Shown: positions 41,394 to 52,267 of the stretch, piece after piece
How the letters are laid out: every line of letters begins with the position of its first letter
Position numbering within the stretch: position 1 is the first letter of the stretch
From: Mesostigma viride
Lineage: Eukaryota > Streptophyta > Mesostigmatophyceae > Mesostigmatales > Mesostigmataceae
Assembly: GCA_009746045.1 (NCBI GenBank)
Contig: RPFO01000041.1
Location: 9,026,348 to 9,090,347 of the forward strand
DNA: 64,000 nt
Reading direction: 5' to 3'
Notes under the pieces: model-generated
What the model saw: the letters and a program-made list of their open reading frames with translations, nothing else
Databases searched by the model: none
What the model was told of the DNA's origin: nothing
Made by a program: the position numbers and the translations under genes

Positions 41394-42147
41394 TCATGCC
41401 GTTTGAGAAAGGTTTTTGCCCTGTACCTCGAGGACGAGCATGCGTTTGCTCATATTAGCGTAGCTTGAGGCCAACACTGGAGTCCATGGTATTTTTCCCG
41501 CAGCCAGCGCTTGTAGGTCACCCTGGGGTTGTGCAAGCCGAAGGCGTTCCTCCCAGGAGGGATCGGAGTTTGCCATCCGGTGTGGTAGGCGGTAATCTGC
41601 AGGTATGACAACGAGGACAACAGGAGCAATAAAGAGTTAGATAGCGAAAAAGGTGTACCATTCCAGGGGTTATGCTTGGGGGGAAGCCTGCATTGCACCA
41701 TCCGTGACTGCAATGTCAGGTTGGGTCTGTAGCGGGTGTCATGGTGACTTCCGGTCACCGAGTTATGCGAGAGCCTGTTCCTCCGCAGGATCGCATGGTT
41801 AAAGGTGTAAAGGGTGAGTAGAAACAGCACTACCAGGAAGCGTCCAGCTTCCTGAGCTGTTCTACTGCTATTCCAGGTCCATTTGTAGTGAGCCGTCACG
41901 CTATACTGTATGCCTCTAGGCATCAGACGTACTTCCTGTACGCCTTGCCAGCCAACATCACAGATAGCGTGGCGGCTCAAGGACCATATAAAAGTTGCTT
42001 ATATGGGTATCGTTAGACGCACCTTTTCACGGCGAATCTGGAGGTATCTTGCGTGTCACGAATGGCCCAAGCTATCGCCTGCTATCCTTTACGCCGCCAT
42101 AGCTCATGTTGTTGTTGTTGTTAACAGCCAGTTTTTATTTTAGGCGT
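41394..42147 (-). other. 5' region of the L1-like LINE
   Basis: Minus-strand leader upstream of ORF2. A 60-residue frame (41576-41394, MANSDPSWEERLRLAQPQGD) ends 52 bp before the ORF2 ATG and may be what remains of an upstream ORF. Otherwise no coding signal. Confidence 0.45.
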
Positions 42148-42656
42148 GACTTTGTGTGTTTATTTGGTACTCTGTGTGTTTCGGACCAATTATTTTGGGC
42201 CTAGCCAGAAGTACGAGATCTTCTAAGGGCCGGGCCGGCCCTAGACGTCATACAGAACCTATTGGGGCTTGACGGCAGTATCTGGAAGATCGGCGCGCAT
42301 GTCGGCGCGCCTGCACACCAACTTGCCAGCTTGGTAGCGCAGCTAGGTGAAATTGGTCTGAGGACGATGGACTCTCTCTCTCTTTGGTTTGATGATTAAT
42401 GAAACGAGTGTTGACGACTCTCTCAGACCAAGGGGCACTAATCCGGATGTCATTTGCCTCATGACATGCCGTGTTATATAGCTAGATTAATTAATCATGC
42501 TATAAGGCCTAGCTGAGGATAAACCGCGGCTCAGTTAGTCAATTTACTGCGATCTTTGCTTGCTATCGCGGTACGCGGATGCGCGGCTATGCCGGCTTAT
42601 AAACTGCACCTTATACTAGATTAGATCTTTCGCACCGTCCGGCTCGGGATGTAACA

Positions 42657-43375
42657 CTGGATCGGAGGTAGTTCTAGAGGTTTTCCACAGGTGCTCGCAA
42701 AGAGCCCTTGTGTTTAAGCCGCAAGGTGCATTCTTAATAGCGCAGGGCCTGCGCAGGACCGGCCCAATATTTAGTGAGATAGAAAGCCGAGTTCGACCCG
42801 CCAGCCTGGGAAACTGGCTGTGGTGAACGGCGGCATCGTCTAGCTGAAAGGGCGGTCGTAGGATAGGGCTTAGAAGCATCTCCTGTCGACTGGGCACCGA
42901 CGGGGAGCTCGGCTCTGCACCACACAAGGAATCGGCGCCACAAGCCAGGGAGGAAAGTCGGCTGCGCAACGCCAAGGTACGTTTTGTCATGCAGTATGTG
43001 GTAGTCGCTTGCAGCCAACCGCCTTGCTCCGTCTCTCTTACCTGCACGCGTAGGAGGTGAGGTGATGTGCGCCCCTCCTTGTTGTTTTGTTTGTGAATTG
43101 TCGTTTCCTGTGACGTATTGTGACTAGCGTCCTGGCTGCGAAAGCTGTGGGCGCTGGTAGGGTGGTTTCCGTGGCTTCGTCCTTGCGAAAAGGCGGGCAG
43201 TTATCACGGAGGCTACCCTCTTGTATGGAATTAGGGGCGCGAAGCTCCTGATTTCTGTGATAGTGATTAGATTAGAGCCAGTTGGCATCCCCCCCTGTGA
43301 CAGGTCACACACTAGAGGTGAAAAGGTTCCTTTCTCTTTTCTATCTCTGTCTGCTGGCAATAGACGACGTGTGTG
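42657..43375 (+). other. gypsy-1 leader
   Basis: About 720 bp between LTR and ORF0. The primer-binding site is expected at 42657 (ctggatcggaggtag); tRNA not identified. No convincing ORF. Confidence 0.5.
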
Positions 43376-43801
43376 ATGGCTAATAGTAATAGTAGAAATA
43401 ATATTAGATATAATAATGGAGCACTTGGGGGTTGGGATAGTGATGTATCTAGGCAACTTTACTATGCTGTGGCACATGATGGAGGCACAGGGAAAGTAGG
43501 TATTTTCTATAGCTGGGTAGACTGCAAGAACTATATAGTGGATAGGCATAGGGCTATCTTTAAGGGATTCAAGACAGCATGGGAAGCAGATAGGTTTATC
43601 CAGGAATACATGACACGTCCAGTAGGCTTGCACGTAGAGGCACCACCTCAGGAGATTAGGACTCGCCCAATGCCTAGGGGCCGTAGCTGTGCACCCAATA
43701 GTGCAACAGTAGAGAGCAGGACGGGGGACACACAGGCTGTCACAGTCACGTTCAGCCAACTCACTGTCAGCACCCCACCTAGGCAGCCACCTACTTTCTA
43801 G
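43376..43801 (+). CDS. gypsy-1 ORF0, RNase H1 N-terminal (viroplasmin-type) domain protein
   Basis: Intact 141-residue frame from ATG 43376 (MANSNSRNNIRYNNGALGG). Residues about 27-82: QLYYAVAHDGGTGKVGIFYS-W-VDCKNYIVDRHRAIFKGFKT...EADRFIQEYM, matching the hybrid-binding domain pattern Y-Y-A-V...G-I-(F/Y)-x-S-W-x-x-C...F-K-G-F-x-(T/S)...A..F. A Pro-rich tail follows. No nuclease part. It lies 159 bp before gag. Same position as the ORF at 586-978 in gypsy-2. Likely role: binding of RNA/DNA hybrid, by analogy. Confidence 0.75.
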   Translation: MANSNSRNNIRYNNGALGGWDSDVSRQLYYAVAHDGGTGKVGIFYSWVDCKNYIVDRHRAIFKGFKTAWEADRFIQEYMTRPVGLHVEAPPQEIRTRPMPRGRSCAPNSATVESRTGDTQAVTVTFSQLTVSTPPRQPPTF

Positions 43802-43959
43802 AGGAGTAGAGTACTAATTATAGCTTACTATATAATAGCTACATTAGCAGAATAACGTAGGTCAGTCGCTTGGTGATTGCTTGTGAGCATGTGCATGGCA
43901 TTTTCCTCCTTCTTCCTCTCTCCTTCCTTCCTTCTCTTGTGGATGTGGTACTGGTAAAC

Positions 43960-46090
43960 ATGCCGCAGGGTAAAATGAAGGTACGCGGCACGACTAGGAG
44001 TCATTCCGAGGAGGGAGGTGCAGACTTGGATAGGCAGGGCAGCCCAGAGTACCAAGTACAGGAGGTATCACAACAGGGCTCGTCCTACCAGCAAGGCAGT
44101 CCTGTAGGTCACCTAGGTGAGCTGGCTAGTACCTCCCGTGAGCCGCGAAGGCCACGAGGAGCGGATAGGATGGATAATAGGGAGGAATACCAGCCGCAGC
44201 GAATGCAGGCTGAGTATAACCAGCGGATGGAACGGGTTGGGGAGAATGAGGCCCGGCCCAGATCGAATCCCACGAGTGCAGCCCAGCACCAGTCAGTGCA
44301 GCCGCAGCAACGCCCGCCCGGGCAGCCGCAGCAGCACCCAGTGCAGTCCCCACAGCAGCATTCGGAACAGCAACAGCCGTTGCCGCAGCAGTGGCAGCAG
44401 CAGCCAGTACAGCAGCAGCAGCCACCGCCGCCGCCGCAGCAACAGTGGCAGCAGCCGCAGCAGCTTCCGCCGTTGCCGCCGCGGCAGCAGCCGCTAAGCC
44501 AGCCGACGGGGTCGCAGATGTTTGGTCCGCTTAGTCAGAACGCGACCTATTATCACGCGCAACGTGCCCAACGATTACAACATCCCTGGGCGAGAGGTCG
44601 ACGGGTTTCTTTTGGCAGTGACCTGCAGTCCAATGCGACATCGCTGTGGACCCAGCCAGGACGAGGCTAGGGTTCCACCGCCGGTATACGATGAGGGTGG
44701 GCCCGCGTCGTCCCATCCGGCGCGCAATGTCCCAGCAGCCGGACCTGCGCGGCCGAGCGTGTCGCATGGCTATAACCTTAACTTGAGTCGCATGGCACCC
44801 AGTGATCCTGGCTACGCGCATCCCTCGTCTGTCTGGCTACAACGCAGCGCGACTAGGTCAGCGCCTGCATCGGCAGATGACTCGTTGTCGATCTTTAATG
44901 TTCCTCCATATCGCGCACTGGGCGGACCTCGGGCCGACGCGTTTAAGGCGCCACCCATGCCTGACTTTAAACCAGTGCCCAAGCTGCGCGCGACTATGAA
45001 CCCTCGCGAGATCGACGAATGGACGCGTATGTGGGTACAGATCTACTGGGCGTGGTGCAACCACAATGGGTGGGAGCTAGCTACCGAGGTTCTTATCTCC
45101 TACGTCGTCACAAACTGCATGGATCCCTCAGTGGTCGGCATACTCAACTGTGAGAGTGTCGCGTCGCGCTTGTACCCTCGCACAGTAGAGGAGCTACTAG
45201 AGCGCATTGAGCGCAAGCTGGTGCCCCCTGACTGGAAGCTCCACGAGCGTCTGGCCTTTTCCAAGCTACGCCAAGCCACCACGCCGTTCCGCGAGTTTCT
45301 GACAGAGTTTGAAGCATTCTCGGCTCGCCTTGAGGACTTGACCTGGACCGAATATAGGGCGCGGTTCATTGAGGCGCTGAGTCCGGAACTCCTAGATGAG
45401 GTGCTAAAGCGCTTTGCTGAGATACCGTGGGAGCAGTGGGATGTGATCGAGATCCAGCAGTACCTTCTAAAGGTGTCAGATGTGCTCGCACGCCGCCGCG
45501 CAGCGGTCACCTATCGGCATGCTGGTGCTGCACCGCGTCGCGTCCACTTCACTACGGTGGACCAAGATGGGTCCTCTGAGGACATTATCGACCACGAGCA
45601 GGAGGACGGCGACTATGAAGCGCCCCAGGTCAATGCAATCGATGCGTCCAAGGCGCGATGCTTCCGTTGCGGCGAGGTCGGTCATCTCAAGAAGGACTGC
45701 ACGCGACCACCACCGGATCGCGATCGTGGCGACGAGCAGACGACACCCCGTTTCTCCGGGCCTGCCTTCGGTAAGCGCCCGGCACAAGCACGGCGCCCAG
45801 ACCGGCCTCGCAACGCGGGCGAGCGCGCAGCCAAGCTGCAGGACGCCCGGCAGCGTCCCACGCAGCACCAGACGCCCCGCGCTACGGGTCCTTCGTTCCA
45901 GCGGGTGAACCGCGAGTTGAATGAGTTGTTCTCACAGCAACAGGACTCGGGTAATGGCGCCTCGGGGGTTATGGATGGCAAGGCGGTCGCCGGCTATGGG
46001 CATGGCGACGAGGAGGATGAGGTAGAGGGGGAAGAGTGGACCGGGCGGTCGAACGAGGCGATCTCCCGGCCCTCCGTTCCTCGTGCGTAG
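43960..46090 (+). pseudogene. gag: gypsy-1 gag with CCHC knuckle (one frameshift)
   Basis: ATG at 43960 (MPQGKMKVRGTTRSHSEEGG). A Gln/Pro-rich N-terminal third (QQQPPPPPQQQWQQ) runs to about 44660, then the frame moves +1 (DEARVPPPVYDEGGPASSH) and continues to a TAG at 46090. The retrotransposon gag core is at about 44940-45480 (MNPREIDEWTRMWVQIYWAW, LERIERKLVPPDWKLHERLA, TPFREFLTEFEAFSARLEDL). Zinc knuckle CFRCGEVGHLKKDC at about 45660-45701. Confidence 0.85.
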
Positions 46091-47692
46091 TGTCCCTGCC
46101 TACACGGATAGAGATAGATGTAGGACATGTAGATAGGGTAGCGCAAGTCCATAACGTCGGGCAGATAGACAGCTTAGATAAGGACACCCCGTTGGTAGCG
46201 AATACCAGCGCGGGCGCAGAATCAGTCGTTCCAGTCGATAGTCGCACCCCGCTTGTAGCGAATACAAGTGCGGATGCATCCTTGGGCGAGGACTCTGCCC
46301 CAAGCACGCAGCCGGCCACGGGTAGCGCAGCGAGCTCCGACCAGCCTACGCGCGCCACTCCGGCTGGTACCCGCAACTTGCTCCTTTTTAGGGGAGGTCT
46401 GGCTGTACCGGGATCAGCATTAGACCCCTACCTCAAGGACAAGACTGTCATGGACGTGCAGTTCATCATTACAATTCGTTCAAGTGGCCCGCCGGAGCGG
46501 CTGTACAATTTTTCCCAGTGAGCGCGCTGCCAAGTGTACTTGTGGGCAAATTTTTAGGTGCTCCGTCACTTCGAGGTACTAAAAATTAGGCTACGGTACG
46601 AATTCAGCGAATTTCAGCGAATTTTCAGTCGAACCAAAGGAAGTGACGCCAACTACCAAAAAGTTTCCGTTACGAAATTTCAGCCCAACACTCGCGCAAA
46701 ATGAAGTTACGGCAACTACCAAAATGTTTCCGTTACGAATTTTCACTCCCACACGTTTGCACAAGAGGAAGTGACGGCAACTACCAAAACGTTTCCGTTA
46801 CGAATTTTCAGTCCCACACTTCGCGCAAATTTTAGTAGGGCTGCACGCAAGCTACCTTTCAAAATTTTGCGCTAGTATGGAACGCATTTCATTCGTCTGG
46901 AGGAACGCTGCCCGCCAACTACCCCCGTTCAGAAAGTTCCGCCGAAATTTACTTGAGATTTGGAAATCTGAACGTGCGCGCAAATTTTAGTAGGGCTGCA
47001 CGCAAGCTACCTTTCAAAATTTTGCGCAAGTATGGAACGCAATTCATTCGTCCGGAGGAATGCTGCTCGTCAACTGCCCCCGTTCAGAAAGTTGCGCCGA
47101 ACTTTACTTGAGATTTGGAAATCTGAACGTGCGGTTGGAGTTTCGCGGGGAAACCCAAGTTCCCCAAGTAATTCACCAATGACGCGCTTCGAACACTTGC
47201 CCGCTAAAACCTAAGCAGCCGCTCCGGCTGGCCACTTAAACGAAACTTGATGTGGTGGACACGGGTGCGTCTACGTCGTTCATCAACGAGGCATTGGCGC
47301 GTCGCGCAGGATACGACATCCGGCCACATGCGACAGTGGTGAATGTGACATATTCAGATGGTCGCAAGAGCCCCTCGCCTGGTCGGGTTGATATCAAGGC
47401 TGTGATTCAAGGCATCCCTGTGGAGCTCACAGCCACGGTCGCACCGCTGGGAGCTGCCGACATCATCATCGGCATCGACTGGCTGGACGCGCAGGATGTG
47501 GACATTAGCATTCGGCGTCGCGTGGTGTGGTTCCCTGACGGTTCCTTTTGGAGTCCTGTCAGCGAATACCAAGTGCAGGGCCCCGACGTGCATAACATCA
47601 CGCACGAGCGGGAAGTCACCCAGCCCCGCAACGCCTCGCAGATCCTCATCATGAGCCTCAAGTCACTGGAGAGTAAGCTGCGTCGAGGCTGA
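46091..47692 (+). pseudogene. gypsy-1 protease region, split by inverted-repeat element F1
   Basis: Frame 46036-46466 is a Thr/Ser-rich linker (TPLVANTSAGAESVVPVDSR) ending ...KTVMDVQF at the insertion. After F1 the frame resumes VDTGASTSFINEALARRAGY through IIIGIDWLDAQDV, a standard retropepsin with intact D-T-G and I-G-x-D-W-L end block. Contrast the D-T-N/D-T-Q of the copia elements. Confidence 0.85.
46467..47251. mobile_element. inverted-repeat element F1 (785 bp)
   Basis: Ends cattacaattcgttcaagtgg / ccacttaaacgaaacttgat; the inner TIR is CCGGAGCGGCTG. The interior has three roughly 60-bp tandem blocks (ggcaactaccaaa-gtttccgttacgaa) and two about 155-bp blocks (ctgcacgcaagctacc...). Same family as 47865-48648 and 54411-55194, inverted here. 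No ORF. Confidence 0.88.
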
Positions 47693-48651
47693 AGGAGTAC
47701 TACATGTACCGTCTGGACCTCTCCAACATAGAGGTTTTAATGAGATCGGCGTGGGGTTTACACCCGAGGAGACGGAGCGTTATAACGCGGTTCTAGCGCG
47801 ACGGGAGAAGCTCTTTGACGAAAGCAAGCAGGAGTTTCCCCCGCACCGCTCAGTGCTCCACCGCATCAAGTTTCGTTTAAGTGGCCAGCCGGAGCGGCTG
47901 CTTAGGTTTTAGCGGACAAGTGTTCGAAGCGCGTCATTGGTGAATTACTTGGGAACTTGGGTTTCCCCGCGAAACTCCAACCGCACGTTCAGATTTCCAA
48001 ATCTCAAGTAAAGTTCGGCGCAACTTTCTGAACGGGGGCAGTTGACGAGCAGCATTCCTCCGGACGAATGAATTGCGTTCCATACTTGCGCAAAATTTTG
48101 AAAGGTAGCTTGCGTGCAGCCCTACTAAAATTTGCGCGGACGTTCAGATTTCCAAATCTCGGGTAAATTTCGGCGGAACTTTCTGAACGGGGGTAGTTGG
48201 CGGGCAGCGTTCCTCCAGACGAATGAAATGCGTTCCATACTAGCGCAAAATTTTGAAAGGTAGCTTGCGTGCAGCCCTACTAAAATTTGCGCGAAGTGTG
48301 GGACTGAAAATTCGTAACGGAAACGTTTTGGTAGTTGCCGTCACTTCCTTTTGTGCAAACGTGTGGGAGTGAAAATTCGTAACGGAAACTTTTTGGTAGT
48401 TGCCGTCACTTCATTTTGCGCGAGTGTTGGGCTGAAAATTCGTAACGGAAACTTTTTGGTAGTTGGCGTCACTTCCTTTGGTTCGACTGAAAATTCGCTG
48501 AAATTCGCTGAATTCGTACCGTAGCCTAATTTTTAGTACCTCGAAGTGACGGGGCACCTAAAAATTTGCCCACAAGTACACTTGGCAGCGCGCTCACTGG
48601 GAAAAATTGTACAGCCGCTCCGGCGGGCCACTTGAACGAATTGTAATGGCA
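47693..48651 (+). pseudogene. gypsy-1 protease to RT linker, split by element F2
   Basis: 47700-47864 reads, through a frame change, EETERYNAVLARREKLFDES and SVLHRI, the usual lead-in to gypsy RT. Continues after F2 as QVKKGYGPTSSPMYRMGPVE at 48649. Confidence 0.65.
47865..48648. mobile_element. inverted-repeat element F2 (784 bp)
   Basis: Starts atcaagtttcgtttaagtgg and ends ccacttgaacgaattgtaatg. Candidate 2-bp TSD GC. Nearly identical to F1 (inverted) and F3, with the same internal tandem blocks. Confidence 0.88.
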
Positions 48652-50061
48652 TCCAGGTGAAGAAGGGCTACGGTCCCACGTCTTCCCCCATGTACCGCAT
48701 GGGTCCAGTTGAGCTGGTGGAGCTGAAGAAGATCTTGATGGCGCTCTTGGAGCGGGGTCTCATAGAGCCTAGCAACAGCCCCTTCTCGGCTGGTGTGCTA
48801 CTGGTCCCTAAGCCTGGGGGCAAGTGGCGGCTCGTCACGGACTACCGGAAGCTCAATGCTATCACGGTAAAAGTCCAAATACCCCCTTCCGCGCATCGAC
48901 GATATCTTCAACCGCGTCCAAGGAGCCACGTGCTTTACAGTCCTAGACTGCGCGGACGGCTTCTGGCAGCTTCGCATCGCCCCGGAGGATTGTCACAAGA
49001 CGGCGTTCAACACGCCCTTTGGGCATTACCAGTTTCGGGTGGCCGCGATGGGTTTGTGCAATTCCCCCGCGAGCTTCCAGATGCTCATGAACGACATCCT
49101 CCGCCCTGTCATGGGAACCGCGCATCTTCCGCAGGTTTCCCGTGACCTCAAGGACCCCAACAGGGGCGTGAAGCCCCCGTGGTCCTACAAGCGCACATGC
49201 GCTCTCGCGTACCTGGACGACATCCTCGTGTACTCCAAGACTTTCGAGGATCACTTGGAGGACGTCGACACAGTGTTGCGCATTATGGAAGAGGAGCATC
49301 TTTCGGTCCGCAAGGCCAAGGTCCACGCTGGACGCAGCGTGCCCTTTTTGGGTCACACCCTCTCTGCCGCTGGCGTCGCGACGGACCCCGCAAAGATTGC
49401 TTCCATCCAACAGTGGCCGACCCCGACCGACGTCAAGGGTGTGCGCAGCTTTTTGGGGATCGCGTCATACTACCGACGCTTTATCCCCCGCTTCGCGACA
49501 ATAGCTGCCCCCATCAACGCCCTCCTCAAGAAGGGTGTTCCCTTTGTCTGGTTGGAACCGTGCCAGCAGGCCTTCGAGGCCCTCTTGACCACAGCACCCG
49601 TGCTCGCTATCCCGGATCCGTCAAGGCCCTTTGTGGTGGCCACGGACGCGAGCAAGGTTGCGATTGGCGGCGTCCTCCTGCAGGACCAGGGTCAGGGGTT
49701 ACAGCCGGTTGAGTATATCTCCCGCACCATGATCCCCGCCGAGCGTAACTACCCGGTGCATCAGCAGGAGCTTCTTGCTGTGGTCTACTGCTGTCACACT
49801 TGGCGCCATCATCTTCTCGGGGCTCAGTTTGACGTTGCGATTAGCGAGCAGGGGGACCTTGATCCCCACCGGCTGATCATCCACACGGACCATCGGCCCC
49901 TCACGCACCTGCTCGCCCAACCTAACTTGACGCCCCGGCAGGCGCGGTGGATGGAGTACTTGTCTCAGCTTGCCCCTTTCAAAATTCAGTACGTGAAGGG
50001 TGCAGAGAATGTGGTCCCGGACGCCCTCTCTCGGCCGCCGGGCGGACTACGCAGATTTTGA
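48649..50061 (+). pseudogene. gypsy-1 reverse transcriptase and RNase H
   Basis: KKGYGPTSSPMYRMGPVELV, LIEPSNSPFSAGVLLVPKPG, RLVTDYRKLNAITVKV, then a 1-bp frameshift near 48885 into LPRIDDIFNRVQGATCFTVL-DCADGFWQL. From 49039 on one frame holds AYLDDILVYSKTFEDH (YLDD), GVRSFLGIASYYRRFIPRF, RNase H VVATDASKVAIGGVLLQD, NYPVHQQELLAVVYC, IIHTDHRPL and VVPDALSRPP. Ends at a TGA at 50061. All gypsy RT-RH landmarks are present. Confidence 0.9.
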
Positions 50062-51493
50062 TGAGACTATGGACGTACTTCACACCACATGTGGCTCCGC
50101 GCAGGAGCCTGGCTCGCCTTGTGGCGACCCAGGGTCGCCGCACAGTCGCTATCTGTTCCACACCGGTCGCACGACCCAGGACGACCTGTCTCCCGACTGG
50201 GAGGCCGCGCGCGAGGACGTGCGCGCCCCCGGGGAAAGGGAGGGGTCCCGGTCACGAGTGCCACTCAGCCACGTGGTACCGGCTCAGGGAATTTTTCACC
50301 TGCAGCGCATCGGGCCCCCTACCATTTTTTCGGAGTACGTGCACCAAACCCTTGAGGAGGAGGCGGACACGTACACGATCACTTCTGTCCTGGAGACGTT
50401 GATTAGTCGGTTCACTGTCACGGAGCCCGCGGCCTTAGAGGCAATCAGGTCGCACCCCAAGCAGATGGGCAAGCTCCCGTGCAAGTTCCAGGACGGGCGA
50501 CTCTATGTCATGGTGAGGCCAGACTGCTGGCGCCTGTACGTCCCGGAGATATGTCGAGCGGCTCTGCTCCATGAGCTCCATGACTCTCTCGCCGGTGGCC
50601 ACCAAGGGATCCACCGCTTGCTGCCACGGGCCCGAAAGAACTTCTATTGGCCAGGCATGCGAGAGTACATTGAGACGTACGTGCGCGAGTGTCCATCATG
50701 TCAGATCATGAAGTCCCGCAATACGGGCTCACAGGCGGTCCCCCAGACCCTACCAGACCCAATGGGCCCTTGGGATTCCTTGATGATGGATTTTGTTGGC
50801 CCCTTCCGGAAGACCAAGAATGGCAACAGCATGATTCTGGTTTTCCTGGACCGTTTGACGCGCATGTGTCACCTGGCACCATGTCCGGCCGAGCTCACGG
50901 CCGAGGCTTGCGCTAAGCTATACCTTCACCACGTGTTCAGGTACCACGGACTCAGCCGGCAATTCATATCGGACCGAGACAAGCTGTTCACGGCCCGCTT
51001 CTGGCAGGAGTTCTTTGAATGCCTGGGCACCAAGGTGTCGCTGGGGACAGCATATCACAGCTCGTCCTCCCACCTGGTGGAGAGGCTGAACCGCACAGTG
51101 CAAGAGACCATGCGCCACTACACCGACGCGGTGGGAAGCAACTGGGAAGAGTTCTTGGGCTTGGTGGAGTTCTCCTTGAATAACGCCCCCCAGGCAGCTC
51201 ATGGCTTCACACCATTCTTCCTCAACACGGGCAGGCATCCGCTCACGCCGACTGACCTTCTCACAAGCCCAGCCTTAGCTGAGAAGTCGGTCCGGCGAGA
51301 CACCCTCGAAGGGGTGGAGAGGCTGCTGGTCCAGATGCGCCAGGCCCATGACTGTCAGTGCGGTCAAGGGCTACCGGGCCGCCGCCGAGCGCTACATGGC
51401 GAGGACTGCTGGCCGCCTAGATGCGCGCACGCCGGCCATCGAGGTGGGCGACTGGGTACTGGTGGAAGGCCCCCGCCTAGGACGTTTCTCTGA
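50000..51493 (+). CDS. gypsy-1 integrase
   Basis: Overlaps the RT frame in the next frame. HDSLAGGHQGIHRLLPRARK and CPSCQIMK form the HHCC zinc site. Catalytic core: DSLMMDFVGPFRKTKNG (Asp), RQFISDRDKLFTARFWQ (Asp), SSSSHLVERLNRTVQE (Glu; the usual G-Q-T-E reads H-L-V-E). The frame is lost at about 51345 and coding continues in the frame of 51348-51905. Confidence 0.87.
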   Translation: MQRMWSRTPSLGRRADYADFDETMDVLHTTCGSAQEPGSPCGDPGSPHSRYLFHTGRTTQDDLSPDWEAAREDVRAPGEREGSRSRVPLSHVVPAQGIFHLQRIGPPTIFSEYVHQTLEEEADTYTITSVLETLISRFTVTEPAALEAIRSHPKQMGKLPCKFQDGRLYVMVRPDCWRLYVPEICRAALLHELHDSLAGGHQGIHRLLPRARKNFYWPGMREYIETYVRECPSCQIMKSRNTGSQAVPQTLPDPMGPWDSLMMDFVGPFRKTKNGNSMILVFLDRLTRMCHLAPCPAELTAEACAKLYLHHVFRYHGLSRQFISDRDKLFTARFWQEFFECLGTKVSLGTAYHSSSSHLVERLNRTVQETMRHYTDAVGSNWEEFLGLVEFSLNNAPQAAHGFTPFFLNTGRHPLTPTDLLTSPALAEKSVRRDTLEGVERLLVQMRQAHDCQCGQGLPGRRRALHGEDCWPPRCAHAGHRGGRLGTGGRPPPRTFL

Positions 51494-51905
51494 GAAGGTA
51501 GAGGGTGAGCTCAAGACAAAGCTCCGTCCTATGTTCCTGGGGCCACACAAGGTTCTGGAGAAGCCCGGAGATGTGATGTTCAAAGTGGACATCCCGAGCT
51601 CCTGGAACACTTCCTCCAACTTCCATCGAGACCAGCTCAAGTTATACCACCAGGGCTCCATCCAAGGTCGGCTCAACCCGCCGGCCCCCGTCGAGTACAA
51701 CCCCGAGACTGGAGAACAGGAAGACGAGGTGGCCGAGATCGTGGACCACCGGGACATCAAGCGTGGGAGAGGTAGACAGCGACAGTATCGCGTACGGTGG
51801 CGTTTTGCTCAGCATGATTACGAGGATTCGTGGCGAACCGAGAATGAGCTAGAAGGGTGTGAACGTCTGCTTCGCGAGTATAAGGCCAAGCATGCCCTCC
51901 ACTAG
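51348..51905 (+). CDS. gypsy-1 integrase C-terminus: GPY/F module and chromodomain
   Basis: AVKGYRAAAERYMARTAGRL, VGDWVLVEG, LRPMFLGPHKVLEKPGDVMF (GPY/F-like), then EVAEIVDHRDIKRGRGRQRQ-YRVRWRFAQHDYEDSWRTENEL, a chromodomain (E-x-I-x-D-H...Y-x-V-(R/K)-W...SW). This defines the chromovirus clade, whose integrases are guided to chromatin marks. One indel separates it from the catalytic core. Confidence 0.87.
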   Translation: MTVSAVKGYRAAAERYMARTAGRLDARTPAIEVGDWVLVEGPRLGRFSEKVEGELKTKLRPMFLGPHKVLEKPGDVMFKVDIPSSWNTSSNFHRDQLKLYHQGSIQGRLNPPAPVEYNPETGEQEDEVAEIVDHRDIKRGRGRQRQYRVRWRFAQHDYEDSWRTENELEGCERLLREYKAKHALH

Positions 51906-52267
51906 GCTACCGCGAAGGTAGTAGTGGTGGGGGCGCTATGACAACGGGCTTGATCACGTGTAGCCAGGATGCCGCGAAGGCACTTGTGTTATTCACGTCG
52001 ATGTGTACGCACCATCGTGGTAATTGGGTCGAAAGCATCCCCAACGCCATGTGCAAGCAGGGCCGACTCGGCGAACGGGCGGTTCTGTCACACCTGCGGT
52101 GACACCGATCCAGCAACAGGACGGTGATGCCGTGCGAACCATTCGGACCAGGGCACGGGCGGAATGACGGTTCTTGTCGGGACGGGACCGACCCGGCGAA
52201 CGGGCGGCTCGACCGACCCGACTAAGCTGGATTCCGAGGATATCGAGCGCAACCAGAAACGGCCCAA
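51906..52267 (+). other. gypsy-1 pol to ORF3 spacer
   Basis: About 360 bp with no clear coding signal; GC-rich. The true ORF3 start might lie within it. Confidence 0.4.

Larger units (their letters stand above)
33694..42147 (-). mobile_element. L1-like LINE inserted in the gypsy-1 LTR
   Basis: A minus-strand non-LTR retrotransposon with a 14-bp TSD. ORF2 (AP endonuclease, RT, zinc-finger tail) spans 41341-34878, interrupted by TTAA element C. Downstream lies an ORF1-like frame (34860-34205), then a 3' region with a GCTCC-CAAC-GGAGC hairpin and TTAA repeats (33741-33756). Many frameshifts. Confidence 0.85.
33521..42656 (+). repeat. gypsy-1 5' LTR, split by an 8.45-kb LINE
   Basis: LTR left part 33521-33693, right part 42148-42656. 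The 14-bp GACTTTGTGTGTTT is present at both inner edges (33680-33693 and 42148-42161), the TSD of the LINE. Together they match 53620-54286. Confidence 0.93.

Noticed and set aside
33692-42145. Splice-like edges (cag|gtaaat ... ttttattttag|g) around the L1-like LINE in the gypsy LTR
   Set aside because: The 14-bp TSD fully explains the boundaries; the splice consensus may be chance, and no transcript evidence exists here.
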